From Warburgia ugandensis (lineage: Eukaryota; Streptophyta; Magnoliopsida; Canellales; Canellaceae): a stretch of DNA of 64,000 nucleotides. The translations under genes and the position numbers were made by a program. The notes under the pieces were generated by a model. The model saw only the letters and a program-made list of their open reading frames with translations, was not told the origin of the DNA and made no database searches. Below are positions 14,001 through 25,729 of the stretch, in pieces. Numbering within the stretch: position 1 is the stretch's first letter; each line of letters starts with the position of its first letter. The stretch lies in assembly GCA_035236585.1 (NCBI GenBank), contig CP141127.1, forward strand, positions 64,337,495 through 64,401,494, written 5' to 3'.

Positions 14001-14150
14001 CTGAGGCATTTCTAGATTCCTGCATAAATAAAAAGAAAAGTGAGTATAGTAAGTCTCAGGATTAAGGAAAATTAATACAAAAATGCAACTAAACTAGATG
14101 CAGTCCTAAAAGCTATGATTAGCATTAAACTAATACGCACATGAATCAGT
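11067..14150 (-). other. Internal region of the inserted LTR element, with gag-like ORF
   Basis: AT-rich sequence between the tandem units and an LTR-like block. The only convincing coding signal is the minus-strand ORF at 12439-12855. Flanking minus-strand frames (about 12300-12440 and 11350-11560) are short and interrupted, and could be decayed gag or pol sequence. No polymerase motif was recognised. Confidence 0.45.
12439..12855 (-). pseudogene. gag-like ORF with CCHC zinc knuckle (retrotransposon remnant)
   Basis: A 138-codon open frame on the minus strand. Near its C-terminus it reads CFICSSPTHPTALC, a perfect C-X2-C-X4-H-X4-C zinc knuckle of the kind in retroelement nucleocapsids. The middle part (SNTLDRLADRVDKVDNMFYK) has the heptad-like spacing of a short coiled coil. 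Athila/Tat-type gag proteins carry a similar Cys-His box, but family assignment is an inference. It is much shorter than a full gag and no protease follows in frame, so I treat it as a fragment of the element filling 3456-21575. The ATG at the ORF start is the first available one; a true gag start may lie further upstream. Confidence 0.6.
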
Positions 14151-15344
14151 TGTAGTATAAGCACACAAGTGAGGTCGATCCCATGAGGAATTGAACAGTT
14201 TGTGTGTTAAGTGGGCCTTTCCTTAAACTACTTAACCTAGCCAGAGATAGCGATTTTTATCCTATACTAAGAATGGAAACTTAACATAAATGTAAACATG
14301 GAATATGGAAATATGCATATGGATTTAAGTAACTAAAATACATGAGTGAAACATAAATTAAAGGTGCATAGACTTAAACTAATGCATGGAATTTAAGAAA
14401 GAATTAACAATTGGACAAGAAACCTTCTAATTAAACATACTTCAAGATCATTCACATGAATCATGAGATATGCACATGGATCATGAGAGTGATACATGTG
14501 AACCAGTGTAAAATTAAATATATAATGGTATGCTTGGATAGTGAATGAAATATGTTTAGATCTAAGCACGAACATGGAATTAGACCAATCAACATAAATA
14601 AGACTCAAGACATTTAAAGATCACCCTAAACATAAGGTAACAATCCACTTTTATTCATTGGAAAAGTTCATACAAGTGTGGCACGCACCACTCATGGGAT
14701 GTGCTCACCCTTCAATGAATTTAAACAACATAAAAGAAATACTTTAGCCTACAATCATAATTCCCAAAATAAAATATGTAAACTCATGGAAAGAACCAAA
14801 TGGAAGAGAGTGAAAGAAGCTAAGGAGAACCTAAAATTCTAAGGCTCTAAGGAATCCTACTCTCAAGATCTAAAGATCACCCTCTCTTGGTTGTCATGAC
14901 CAAGGATTATGACATTTAGGAACAAGGATCTAAAGCTGAAAACAAATGAAAATAAGCATTGAAGATTAGCCACCTATGACTTTTCCAATGCTTCACTTGA
15001 GATGATCTTGATCCTTGATCTAACTTTGGATTGATGATATTTAGGCTTTAACTTGATCTTTTGATTTTGATCTTCAATGTTCATCTCAATCGATCTCGAC
15101 CGTCGGATCATCATCTCTCTTCCTACAAAAAGTAAAAAACTCTAATTAAATTTTATAAAATATAATTAATCAAATTACCTTGAATTAGATTTTAGACTTA
15201 CAAAATATCAAAATTTTGAGTCATTAGGTCAAAATTGCATGTGTTATGAATTTTAGTCAAAAACCCTAATTTAACTCTCTAAGTTATAACAAATGGGTAA
15301 CTAATTAGGTGATTTTTATGCAAAATTAGACACTTATCACCCAT
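14150..15344 (-). repeat. LTR-like block abutting the right direct repeat
   Basis: On the minus strand this ~1.2-kb segment starts TGATAAGTGTCTAATTTTGC at its right edge. It runs to a GGGATCGACCTCACTTGTG motif near 14170-14200, followed by a possible CA end. TGATAAGTGTC starts and GATCGACCTC ends are the style of Athila/Tat-type LTRs. The GACGGTCGAGATCGATTG motif at about 15088-15105 (complement) is also common in such LTRs. It joins directly to the inner edge of the right ~2.6-kb repeat at about 15345, where that repeat lacks its first ~50 bases. I did not find a matching target duplication. It may be a solo LTR or a recombinant LTR. Confidence 0.4.
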
Positions 15345-17814
15345 AGAGACTCTTAGTTAATAAGAATTCAATTAAAACTTAAATTATTGTACTTTAACGT
15401 AGCCAACGATTTAGAAGAAAAAAAGAACTACTAATAAAGTAAATAAATTAAAGGAGAGAACTTAAGCATAAGCATAAAAATATCTAGGAACCTAAAATAA
15501 AGAAATAAATTTCATTAATATTAACTTTGTACAATGGAATTAATTACATACAAAACAAAAAACAAAGCAAAGCAAAGCAAGTAAAGTAAATATTTATGGG
15601 CTTCAACTTCCATCATAGGATATCTTTGTTGTGTCACTCAACAATAATTTGTACACTTCACTTCAACCCAACATACACTAAATTACTGCCAAGCTTTCAT
15701 CATCAATTTGATTTCTTCAACTTGATAGGCATTCTATTCATAGTTGATAAGCAGAGCGGCAAACACTCAACATTCGACAGCCCAACAGAATATCAAACTA
15801 TTACCTAAACTACCTTTTAGGAATGAGAATCATTGATTGCCATAGAAAGTGGCACAAGGTTTTCTTTTCCTTTTCAAGTTTTTTCGAAACCCCAAGAGAT
15901 AGATGAAAGGAGTGAAAAAAGTTAGAAGAAAATACTAAAGAGGAGATGACTAAGGAAGATGGAAGGCTAGAAGGTTGGTGTGTTTAGCACTAGGATAGTG
16001 GGATGGATGGCGTGGAAGCAAGCAAAGGATGGGATATGGAAGAAAGGTAGGATGAGGGAGATTGCACGGAAGAAAGTAAGGAAAGAAGGGGCATGGAATG
16101 GAGGATGGTTGGTGGATGGCAAGGAGATAAGAGAAGAATGGGGAATGGATGGGAGAAAAGAACAGTGTGCCCAGAGAGGGGTGCATCACTCTAATCTCTT
16201 TCTCTCATGCCTCACTCAACAAGAAGAGAGAAAGGAATAATGGGAAAATAGGAAAATGGCTCTCACCTACATTTCCAAAATGCGTAGACATTGAGGAGCT
16301 ATAGGAAAGAGTTGAGAGTAATATGTCTCCCTCTGTTTCTCCAAGATGCTTGCTTTAGGTTCTAGGGAAAGTAAGAGATCCCTTCTTCTTCTTTTATCCT
16401 TCTGTTGTAGAGGAATTCCTAGGAAATGGATGATTAAGATCATGTGGTGGCTAAGGAGATGAAAGGGAGTGAGAGATAGAATCTTGAGATGAGAGAGAGA
16501 GAGTGAAAGAGGGGGAGGCATGGAATGCATTGGATGGAAATTGCATTAAATTTTGGGGAGGATTGGAAGGAGATTTGGGCATGGGATTTAGATGAGGATA
16601 TGAAGGAAATATAGGCTAAGAGGAAAGGAATGAGATGGGGAAGGATACGAAGAAAGAATGAAGGGGATAAAGGGGAATGGCAATAAATAAGGGAGGATCA
16701 CATGGAGTTGGAAAAGATTAGATAGACTATATGGATGGATAGTTGGATTATTGTCCTTCTTCCTTGAACGGTGAAGATGAGAGGATGAAGATCATGGCAT
16801 TCCTTAGGAAGTTTCTTCTAAGTTTTCTCTCAAAATCACGTGGAACTCCTTGGAAAATGATGCCTCTTCCTATATAGCTTATGTTGAACACGTTGAATTC
16901 CCATGAGTGGAGTGTAGGATGGTGGCTAGGGCTTTATGATTTTCTTCTCTTCATTCCTCACCATTGGATCATACTTCACTCTAGATTGAGTGGTTGAGAT
17001 TGCTTAAAAATTTCCTTGTCCAAGATAATATGTTATGTAGCTCACTGCTTCTCATCCATTGGATTAAGTGCATCCTAGAGTGAATGGTTATGATTTCATT
17101 GAGGTTTATTTTTATCTCCAACCAATAGGATGTAAGGGGTGGAACACATTTTCTCCCTTAGGAGAACACATTTTCCTCCAAAAATTAAAGTGGGCAACCC
17201 ATCAAAAAAATCTCCACCAATGTAGTTGAGTTATGGTCTTCTTTGCAGTCTTAATTTTCATTGGTCTATCTTTGTCTAAGTGAGTTCTCATTGGGTGCTT
17301 TATGGTATCCATAAGCAAGGATAGATCTTGGCCATTAATTGTTTTAAAGTATGAATGAATGTTGGTCGCACTCTCATGCACACATTTTTTTCTTGATATT
17401 CCTCCTTTATTTTATCATGTTAAAATGTGGAATAGAATGTGACTCACTCCCTTGTATGGGAAAATCATGTGGCTCCTTAGGTGGTCCCCTCTTGAAGCGT
17501 AATGAGAAAGAAAGTAAATGAAAGATGCTTCATGTTGGCTCTAATATTTGACTTATTTTATTTTAGAAAAAGATCATATATATGTGTATCCATTGTATAT
17601 GAATCTAGCTTCTCTTAAAAGCTTTCTAAAGTGGTGAAATGCTTGCATGCATGCATAGGAAGTTTGCCATGTTCACTTTTAATAAATGCACTCTATTTAG
17701 TACGGATAAGGTCCAACAATGCTTTAGGATTCTGATAGTGCTGAATTTGATAAGGATAATTGTATTTCATTTTGAACTTCTAGACTTCATATTTAGCATG
17801 TCGGCCCATGACAT
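15345..17814 (-). repeat. Right ~2.6-kb direct repeat, part 1 (probable 5' LTR)
   Basis: Matches 3550-6060 in order and orientation, including the ACGTAGCCAACGATTT block near 15397, the purine-rich tract 15950-16240 and the TTCATATTTAGCATGT block near 17787. It stops where the solo LTR 17815-21463 was inserted, and its last ~100 bases are at 21469-21575. The ORFs at 15950-16530 are by-products of purine/pyrimidine strand bias. Confidence 0.65.
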
Positions 17815-18196
17815 TGTGACCCCTCGGGTTTTTCCCAAAAAAAAAATCGCATTTATTTTGGAAAAGGTGGTGCACCAATATTTTTAGAAATTCAAAAATA
17901 GCGAAAAACATGTTCTTTGAAATTCATCTTTCCAAAAACCCAGATGTCACCTCAACTCCCATACTCTACATAATATAGTGTTTATAGAAGATAGATATGC
18001 ATTTTATGAAACAACAGGACCCATCCAGTGGTTCACATACACAGCCCCTATAATCATTATATTAAATGTCCAAGTAGTATAATTCAAATAACCAACTGCA
18101 CAATACAAAAACTTTAACAAAATATATACTTGAAAGCAGAAGTATGGTTGTTGAACTCATCTTGCTTGTGTATATCTTCTCTTGTATGTCTGTATC

Positions 18197-18256
18197 TGAG
18201 ATATTGTAAATATTTTATCTGAGATATTGTAAACATAAAACATTTACAATATCTCA
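18197..18256 (-). promoter_or_regulatory. Conserved LTR stem-loop, with duplicated arm
   Basis: TGAGATATTGTAAA at 18220-18233 pairs perfectly with TTTACAATATCTCA at 18243-18256 (14-bp stem, 9-nt loop). A second copy of the left arm lies at 18197-18210. Related hairpins occupy the same place in the other LTRs of the window. Its position in an LTR suggests a transcript-end or RNA-structure role, which is inference. Confidence 0.7.
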
Positions 18257-18824
18257 ACAAGCTATGCTTGGTAAGGGAGAGTTAAGAAAACATGTTAATT
18301 ACATATGAATTAAGAATTTTACATCAATAAAAAATTTCAATTTCATCATGATGCATAGATGGGATGAAGTTTACAACATAGTTCATAATTCAATAATTTC
18401 ATTAATAATTCAATGATCGACCAGTCATTGATAAAATAGCTATTTATAATTCTTCTTCATCATATGAATATAATAATTACAATATAGAGATTACACTTTA
18501 CGTGATCTATTTAATATATATAATTCACTGGTATTTTAAATATTATCATTTTTCATATGATACCATATTCCAATTTTGTGAACCATACTCTACATAATAT
18601 ATCTACCCATTCACTTCCCCATACAAAATCTTTTATGAAACTATGCCCTCCAGCATATACAGATAGGACTATATCATATATATTAAAATCATTAAAAGTC
18701 ATACAAAATTATGAACATAGTCCATAGGTTTTATAAGCTACATTCTCATACTATACTGGGTCTCAAAATCATACCCTTCCATACGGGGTTTATAATACTC
18801 TAGTCGCTGCTAGTAACATCATAA

Positions 18825-18952
18825 AAGGCATCTCATTATGCCATCACATAAGACATCTCATCATACCATCACATAAGGCATCTCACCATGCCATCATCAT
18901 ATAAGGCTTCTCATCATACCATCATATAAGCATCTCATCATGCTATCATATA
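18825..18952. repeat. Minisatellite of about five ~25-bp units in the solo LTR
   Basis: The motif AGGCATCTCATCATGCCATC followed by a short ACATA-type spacer recurs about five times with one to three changes per copy. The LTRs at 49325-49400 and 62530-62590 have one or two degenerate units at the corresponding place. Confidence 0.75.
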
Positions 18953-21468
18953 TGCACCATAGTGCATCAAATACAAGGACTACTATGCCGTAGTCTAAAT
19001 CCATACAGCATGCCCAGATAATTGCATAATAATCGACCTATACCATCCTTGGTGGAAATTACAATATCCATGTCCGTATGGGAGGGCCATGGCTATCACA
19101 GTAGTAGCCTTCCCATAATTGCCCCACACAACCTTTAGCAACACATAGTGCTTAGTATCCATAACATAATAAATTTTGGAGAGTGGGTGGTCAAACCCTC
19201 ATAACTCTCCTAGCATAGCATCCTTAGGCCTATGCCTGTCTAAAACAAAACTCTCAGGCCACCATACCTAGATGTAAAATAATAATATACAGGCATCTGG
19301 CCTGTCCATAATATATATATATATAAATATCTCATCATAATCATAACATCCTCACTTATTAAGTGATCGCCCACCAAGGATGTAATGTAAAATCATTGAC
19401 TCATACATCACATATGATGTAATGGTACCCGTATGCCATACATGTATTTTTATCATAATGACAGCTATGATATTTTTAAGAACAAATCATGTGTATTCTT
19501 TAATACCATTCAGTAAGCTTCAATTATAAGCATGTCATTGATGTAGCATTTCAAATCACAAATTTTCATCATTCACAAGTAAACATTTTTCATCATCATA
19601 TATCATATGAAATGCACATATTTAAATGATATAATATCTATCATAAGAATAAGATCATGTTTAAAAACATACATCTTATTATTAAGACATGCTTTCTTAA
19701 TTCTCCACCTACCTTGTGTGGTGAGTTCATCTATTTCCCAATAGCTGATCGACGATGCTTGCAAAGTCTCACATATCCATATTGATCTAGTCCTTGTTCT
19801 TCACCTGAATCCTCTAGATCAAATAATCAATCACTAATTTCTAACTGAATGGTCTAATTGAATAGGCAGAATTGACCAGGATCATAGAGCTTGATCAATT
19901 TCCTTATATCGTTGATTGATCTCGGTTATTGATTAAGATCAACAAAATCTTCTCTCATCAAGCTTTTGATCCTAAATCTCTCATCATATTCTTGATCTAC
20001 ACTTCTTATTGGTCATGATAGCCTATTTGGATTTGAAAAACTAAGTTAGATCATCACAAATCAAATGATGTGACCCTCAATCAATGGTCGGGTAAATTCA
20101 ACAGTTTGATCTTCCTGGATAACAATTGGGAAGACAAGTTTTGTTCCTCGGTTCACAAGGATTGCGAGGTTACTCTTGGATTTCCAAAACTCCTCCTAGA
20201 TTGCTCAAAATCTAGGTTTGAAGGTTAAGGGCTAAACTGGGTTGTGCTAGACAGGGAAAATGGAGGTGGTGGTGACTGGTGGCCAAACTGGGCGCAGTCC
20301 GATCCTGGCCACCAAAAAATGCAGGTGGGAGGCAAAAACTAGGTGCTAGTCACTGGTGATCGTCAGGTTTCTCTGCTTGGACCTGATAGAGAACAATCAC
20401 AGAGAGGGAGACCATGGGGATGATCTGGGTACGCTAGCCGACTGGCTTGGAGGCCTGGCCGTGCCATGCCTTGCAGAAGACAAGAGGAAAAAGGTGAAAA
20501 ACTTAGGTAATCGGGGTCTGAGCACGCCAGTTGTTCATGGCTAAGCCATGCCCCAAGAATTTGATCGGGGCACGCTTGAATGGTGTTGTTGCTGAAAAGG
20601 AATGGCAACTGGAGAAAGAGTTCACCAGAGATGTGAGGAATCAAGAAAACCCGATCGAGGTATCCCTCAATCGCCGAAAAAGCCAGAAAAGCATAAATCT
20701 GATAGGGATTTGCTCGAGGAAGAGGAAAAGCAAAGGGGAATTGCCACGGGAGGCTGAAAAGATGCTGGAGAAGAAAAGAAGCCCTGCAAGAGTTTCTGTC
20801 AGGGAGAAATGAAAGTGGGGTTGCATGGCCAAAAGAGGAAACCCGATATGTGATGTCTGCCATCGCCAAAGAGCAAGAGGGGAGGGGAAGAGAAAGGAGT
20901 GATAACCGGCGGTCCGACCTTGGTTTGGTCACCGGTTGAGAGAGATTGTGCGACATGGAGGAGAAGGGTTAGGGTTTCATGGCTGGAGGACAGATCGTAT
21001 GATCTATTCTTCTTTTGGAAAGTCACAAAAAGGAGGGTGCCAATATCAATATGGCCCCCTCCTTTTACTTATTATAAACTATTTATTTTTCTTTTTAATT
21101 TAGTTTCTATTGGTTGTTAATCATGATGTTTTTACTACTTTAAACATCATGATACCAGTTAATGATGTTTTTCAACTCCATTGACTGTCACATTCCAACT
21201 ATAAGTGGAGTCTACTTAGTAAAATTACAAAAATACCCTTTTGTAAGAAAATTATTGTTTATTCGTCCAACCTATGATTTTAACAGACTTAGTATCGTTA
21301 GATTCATATCAACGAGTATATTCCAAATATTCATGCTTCCACTCCAAATTCCAATTCTATAAAAATTTATTTTCTTTGGGTCAAAAATTCAAATTATATC
21401 CTAAAATTCTAATTTCCTATAATAACGCCCAGAATAGTATTTACAAACTTTGGGGTTGTTACAGACAT

Positions 21469-21575
21469 TGCTTGAATAGTGGTCTTACTCACTTTTAGAA
21501 TTACAAGTGCCAAAACTACATGATTTTCTCAATTGCACTCTAATCCTACAAAATGTGAAATAACCCTAATTAGTG
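21469..21575 (-). repeat. Right ~2.6-kb direct repeat, part 2 (end)
   Basis: After the solo LTR the host repeat resumes. TTTTAGAATTACAAGTGCC at about 21493 parallels TTTTAGGATTATAAGTGCC at about 6115, and both copies run on to AGTGATATTT (about 21570 and 6208) before diverging. This marks the outer end of the inserted element; beyond it the gypsy integrase resumes. Confidence 0.6.
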
Positions 21576-22713
21576 ATATTTAAGTTCATTAAGAGTTAGA
21601 AATTGTTAAATATAGATATATTACATGTCATGTTTCTAAGTATATCAGAAATTATCTACAGCCTATTACACTCAAGCTAATGGTCAAACTAAGGTATTTA
21701 ATAGAAGCTTAAGCAACCTTCTTAATTGTCAAGTTAGTGATCACAATAGAAATTGGGATTAGCTTCTCCCTATAGCTTAGTTTGCATATAATAGTTCTAT
21801 GAATAAATTTATAAACATTAGTCCTTTTGAAGTCGTCCATGGTTACAAACCTAAAAAACCTTTAAATTTTATTTTCATGTCGTCTCATGTTAGGGTGTCC
21901 AAGTCGCTTGGTCTTTTGTACATAGGGTCGAGGATTTGAATGTTGTGATTATTAAACAAATTCAAGCCAATAAGGCCCAATACAAACTTGGAGTTGATGC
22001 ACATAAAGTTCATACTGAATTTAATATTGGTGACTATATCATAACTCAAATTACACTTGAGCAATTTCCTTAGAGCACCATCCACAAATTGCAAGCTCGT
22101 AGTGCAGGATATTTTAAGGTGTTGTAAGGATTGAGCTCAATGCTTATGTTATTGATATCCCACATGATTATGATATTAGCTCTACTTTTAATGGTGAGGA
22201 CTTAATTGTATTTAAAGGATACTTTACCATTCCTACTAATCTATTTTCTAGTGCCCCTGTTGATCCCTCTCTACCACTCAATACTTTAGCTAACATCTCA
22301 TCAGTTATGCCTTTGAACCCTGTTCCTTTGCTTGTAATATCAGCACAAAAAGAATATATTGGTATTATTTCAAATGAGCAAGTTAATTTTACAAGGAAAG
22401 ATGAAGTTTAGCATTCCTAGTGCATTGGGCAGGACAATCACAGTTTGATTGCACTAGGATTTTCAAATATACTTTGCAAAAGTTGGATATTGATATGTTG
22501 AAGTATTACTGTAGCCACCATGCATCTTGTCTACATGTTTCCCATTTTGCCAATCCTTGAAGTGCTAACACCAACTTTGTAACATCTATCACACGTGTAT
22601 GCACGAAGACGTTGATCCTTGCCCCCATCTACTATTTTGTGGTTAAATACTTGAGGACCTTATGAATAGAGTTTCACTTGACTAGGTCAAGTTTTTTTCC
22701 ACCCCAGGAGAAT
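21576..22713 (+). pseudogene. Decayed Ty3/gypsy integrase C-terminal part (host element, right part)
   Basis: From about 21650 the frame reads KLSTAYYTQANGQTKVFNRS, the conserved integrase stretch normally written STAYHPQTDGQTEV. It is followed by WD-LLPIA-FAYNSSMNKF and SPFEVVHGYKPKKPLNF, the end of the core. The catalytic Glu in the QTE motif is Lys here. Downstream frames fit the integrase tail, and a purine-rich CCCCAGGAGAATTGATG (22703-22719) looks like the polypurine tract before a 3' LTR. Together with 2560-3455 it forms one integrase split by about 18 kb. Stops interrupt the frame. Confidence 0.8.
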
Positions 22714-23200
22714 TGATGGGGATAGCTTTATAATTCTATTTTTTTTGTAGTTTTTTATTTTAAGAATGTTTTTAGTGCTCCATTAGGTTAATAGCCTATT
22801 TAAGCTACATGATACAATGTATTGGATAGTTTTACATGACATCGAAGAACTTGTTTCTTACCTCCTTTTGTCTTCCCCTTGAAGCTATATTTCTCTCTTC
22901 TTTTCTCCCTTGAAGTTACATATCCGATTTTATTCCACATCATTGAGATAGGCAAGTTTGCTAGTTTTCTAGAACAAGATTTTAATAGATTTGAGACATT
23001 ATTATTTTAAGGCATTTATTACTGGAGACAGAGCTACAATCTAAACTTTAGAGTGCAACTCAATTTACAAACAAATCGAATCTATCTTGGTTGAATCTTG
23101 AAGATAAAGCTACCTTCAAATCCCTTGTATTGGGAGGCTTCAACTATTTTAAAGAAGCTTATTATGATGCATGCCTCCAAGTTAGTTTAATGAATTCATG
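22714..23200 (+). repeat. Probable 3' LTR of the host gypsy element
   Basis: A TGATGGGGATAG start directly follows the polypurine-like tract. The stretch contains TATTTAAG (22798-22805) as a possible TATA signal and CT-rich sequence after 22860. The end is not defined because the partner LTR is outside the window. Confidence 0.45.
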
Positions 23201-23718
23201 ACAGTGTAATTATTATATGAAATATGAAATATACATCCAACATTTCCAATAGCCCACTGTATATCATGAAATAACATCGCCTAGAGAATTATGGGTTTAA
23301 AGACTTTAAGGGGCATAAACTATTTAAGGAGGGAATCTAATAGGTAAGTGGTTTAGATCATGAAACTGTTGTCCTAGTTTCTACATTTTGGCTGCCATTG
23401 TCAACCTTTCCTCACATATAAGTTCTTATAAAGGTTTTTTGGGCATGGAATTAGATGCACACAATGTACATGTAAGGCCATATGTGGTTGGAGATCCTAA
23501 CTACTATTCCTAGTTGCTGCATTGGGGTGGTCTGATTTAAAGTACATCTCAACCTTCTCGTTGAGAACGCACCTACCAACTCTATGGGTACTCCATGCCC
23601 AACCACATTTTGACATAATAGGTGGCTAATTCTTAGGAAATTGAGTAATCACCTAAAATCCTAGAGCACTATGTAATTTTAGTGTTGGAATGTAACCTTG
23701 GGTCTATGTCGAGCAAAC
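23201..23718. other. Spacer with no recognisable gene
   Basis: No ORF of note and no repeat family recognised. It contains the left 8-bp target duplication GAGCAAAC (23711-23718) of the adjacent hAT element. Confidence 0.5.
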
Positions 23719-24003
23719 TAGGGGTGGCAATTCGGGTTGGCGGGTTGTGTTTGTGGTGACACGAAAACAACATGATTAGAGTTATAGGTCGACACTAACA
23801 TGACACGATTAATAGTCATGTCAAAAACCTATGACTCGTACACGACCTGGTTCTTAAAAAAATGATACTACACGACCTGTGTAACACGATTAATTGACTG
23901 AGTCGTGTTGGATACACGACACGACATGAAACGACTCTATTTTCTATCATGACTTAGTTAAAAACTGCTCCCAAGTGAACAGATCAAACCCAACCACAAA
24001 ATG

Positions 24004-24116
24004 TAGGATGGTTATTCTACAACCGTCCTATAAAATACAAACAATATAGGACAGTTACATCATAACCGTCCTATATAGTTAACATATAGGACGGTTATGA
24101 TGTAACCGTCCTATAT
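24004..24116. repeat. hAT internal inverted-repeat cluster 1 (three hairpins)
   Basis: Three adjacent palindromes of about 30 bp. Each has ATAGGACGGTT (or a one-base variant) on one side and AACCGTCCTAT on the other, around a 5-nt loop region: 24004-24032, 24045-24077 and 24084-24116. The first two have one arm mutated (GGATGG, GGACAG). Confidence 0.85.
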
Positions 24117-24621
24117 TCCTGGCAACAACGTTAAGTAATGAATGTGGCAATTTCTATATCCATGTCCTACAAGGGATCGACTCTCTCGCATTGCTGGTCT
24201 AGGCTTTTCTAGTTTAATGTAACTCCATCTTATGCGATGTAAAAGGGCAGCCCAACCTTAAGTCTTCAATGAACATTGCTACATACATGTTCGCATTTCC
24301 CACCATGTGGATAGAGACAATACAGTGTTGCTCCATGTAACGTAAAGACCAAATAAATGAGGAATAGAAACAACGAATTAAGTGAGCATGTTGTGGCATC
24401 CCATTGCCTTTTCTGTAGATTAATTTATCCTTCTCTCTCTCTCTCTCATGTTAAGTTTTGTTCTGTTCAAAAGTTTTCAGCTTTCCATTTAAAACTTAGA
24501 ATTGCAAAAGGCTAGCATCAGTCAATGGATAAGATTTCCTAGTCATGGTCTTGCACATGAATGGTTTTGATCATCAAAGCCTAGCCCCACTTATGCCTTT
24601 ATCCATTAGTGTATTATGTCA

Positions 24622-24775
24622 ACTATATAGGACGGTTATGATGTAACCGTCCTATATAGTTAAACTATAGGACGGTTATAAACTAACCGTCCTATAGTTT
24701 ATTGAACTATATAGGATGGTTACTTCATAACCATCCTATAATTAACCGAACTATATAGGACAGTTATGAAGTGCC
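24622..24775. repeat. hAT internal inverted-repeat cluster 2
   Basis: Palindromes at 24622-24661, 24662-24700 and 24707-24740, plus a single left arm at 24749-24775. Loops differ (TGATG, TAAAC, CTTCA) while the GGACGGTTA/TAACCGTCC arms persist. The third carries GGATGG and CCATCC, matching changes in both arms. Confidence 0.85.
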
Positions 24776-25729
24776 AGACTTCCAGTGACTAGTCTGCTTG
24801 TGCCGGCACACAGCCTAGCCTAGGCGCCGGCCTACATGACAAGGACAGATAGCCCCCTTTCCTCCAGTTCCAAAATGGCACGTGGCAACTGAAGTTAATG
24901 AAACTTACACTTTAATCATTTGCAAATATTTTGAGTCCTTGATGTTAGATTCGATGCATGGGCCCCCCTTATAGTGGCAGGAAAACAAAATGAAAAATGA
25001 AAAAAATAAAGGTTTAACTAATTAATAATTATCTAGGTCTACTAAGTCAATCGAGTCTAAGGCAATTGTTTTGTCTTTTTATATGTAAGTAAGCCCAAAT
25101 CCAATTATCCAATTGAATTTTTTGAAGTCTTATTATGCTAAAGTCCCTGCTGTGTTGGTTGTTTGTTATACATATAAATTATAACTTATAACCTAAGACT
25201 TAGCTACACCTACACACTATCTTTAATTTTCTTATCAACCATTTTAAGATTAGCTACACATTGTCAATTACACTTAGTAGAAAATTAGTTAACCAAGTTT
25301 GTAACTTGTACAAGTAGAAGTGAGAGACTAATTAACTGTCATATATTGTATAAAATTATAAATGCTAATGATTTTCTTATGTTAATTTCACATGTCATCA
25401 CCAGTTGATCTAATATATCTCTTTTTCATCAAATTCATGACTATCATGTATCCAACTCATATAACTTAATATTCGTTTCTCATTTCTAACTCCTAATTGA
25501 TGATAATAGATTGGGAATAACTCATTCATCCATGATCCATTGATCCATGTAGAGTAAAATTAAGTAACTCCCTTAGTAATATCATTTAACATTTATGTTT
25601 ATTTTTTCTCATGATTATTATTCATTTTACCATCAATGCCACTTTTTTCACTGTAGAGTATAGACCACAATCCATAATTAATTCTAGTTTCACCAAAGTT
25701 ATCATATCAATATCCCTCTAATTCTCTCT

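Larger units (their letters stand above)
17815..21463 (-). mobile_element. Solo LTR (3649 bp), chromovirus-like family, 5-bp TSD GACAT
   Basis: The + strand sequence starts TGTGACCCCTCGGG and ends GGGGTTGTTACA, so it has TG...CA ends. It is flanked by GACAT at 17810-17814 and again at 21464-21468. The uninterrupted counterpart is the left repeat near 6080. No gag or pol is present, so it is a solo LTR left by LTR-LTR recombination. It shares blocks and a stem-loop (18220-18256) with the LTRs at 48555 and 61755; that homology implies minus orientation. A GC-richer part (20240-21000) makes a chance 197-codon ORF (20363-20956, minus) that I do not count as a gene. Confidence 0.85.
3456..21575 (-). 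mobile_element. Large LTR retroelement inserted in the gypsy integrase gene (boundaries approximate)
   Basis: An ~18-kb block separates the two halves of one gypsy integrase. Its two ends carry the same ~2.6-kb sequence in direct orientation (about 3490-6215, and 15345-17814 continued at 21469-21575), which I read as long terminal repeats. The interior has three tandem ~1.6-kb units next to the left repeat and a minus-strand gag-like ORF (12439-12855), so the element is probably transcribed leftward, with its 3' LTR on the left. Reverse transcriptase or integrase of its own was not recognised, so it is defective or non-autonomous. I could not fix exact TG/CA ends or the target duplication. 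The right LTR holds a later solo LTR. Confidence 0.6.

Noticed and set aside
15950-16530. ORFs on both strands at 15950-16530, and their counterparts at 4171-5063
   Set aside because: The strands are purine/pyrimidine biased in the long direct repeats, and the frames are not preserved between the two repeat copies.
20363-20956. 197-codon minus-strand ORF
   Set aside because: It lies wholly inside a solo LTR in its GC-richer part, has no recognisable domain and low-complexity Ser/Leu/Pro content, and no similar frame is seen in the related LTRs.
24214-24399. 61-codon minus-strand ORF in the hAT element
   Set aside because: No transposase motif and not extended by neighbouring frames; likely chance.
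24004-24775. Palindromes considered as the ends of a nested CACTA element
   Set aside because: No CACTA/TAGTG termini or 3-bp target duplication was found around the clusters.
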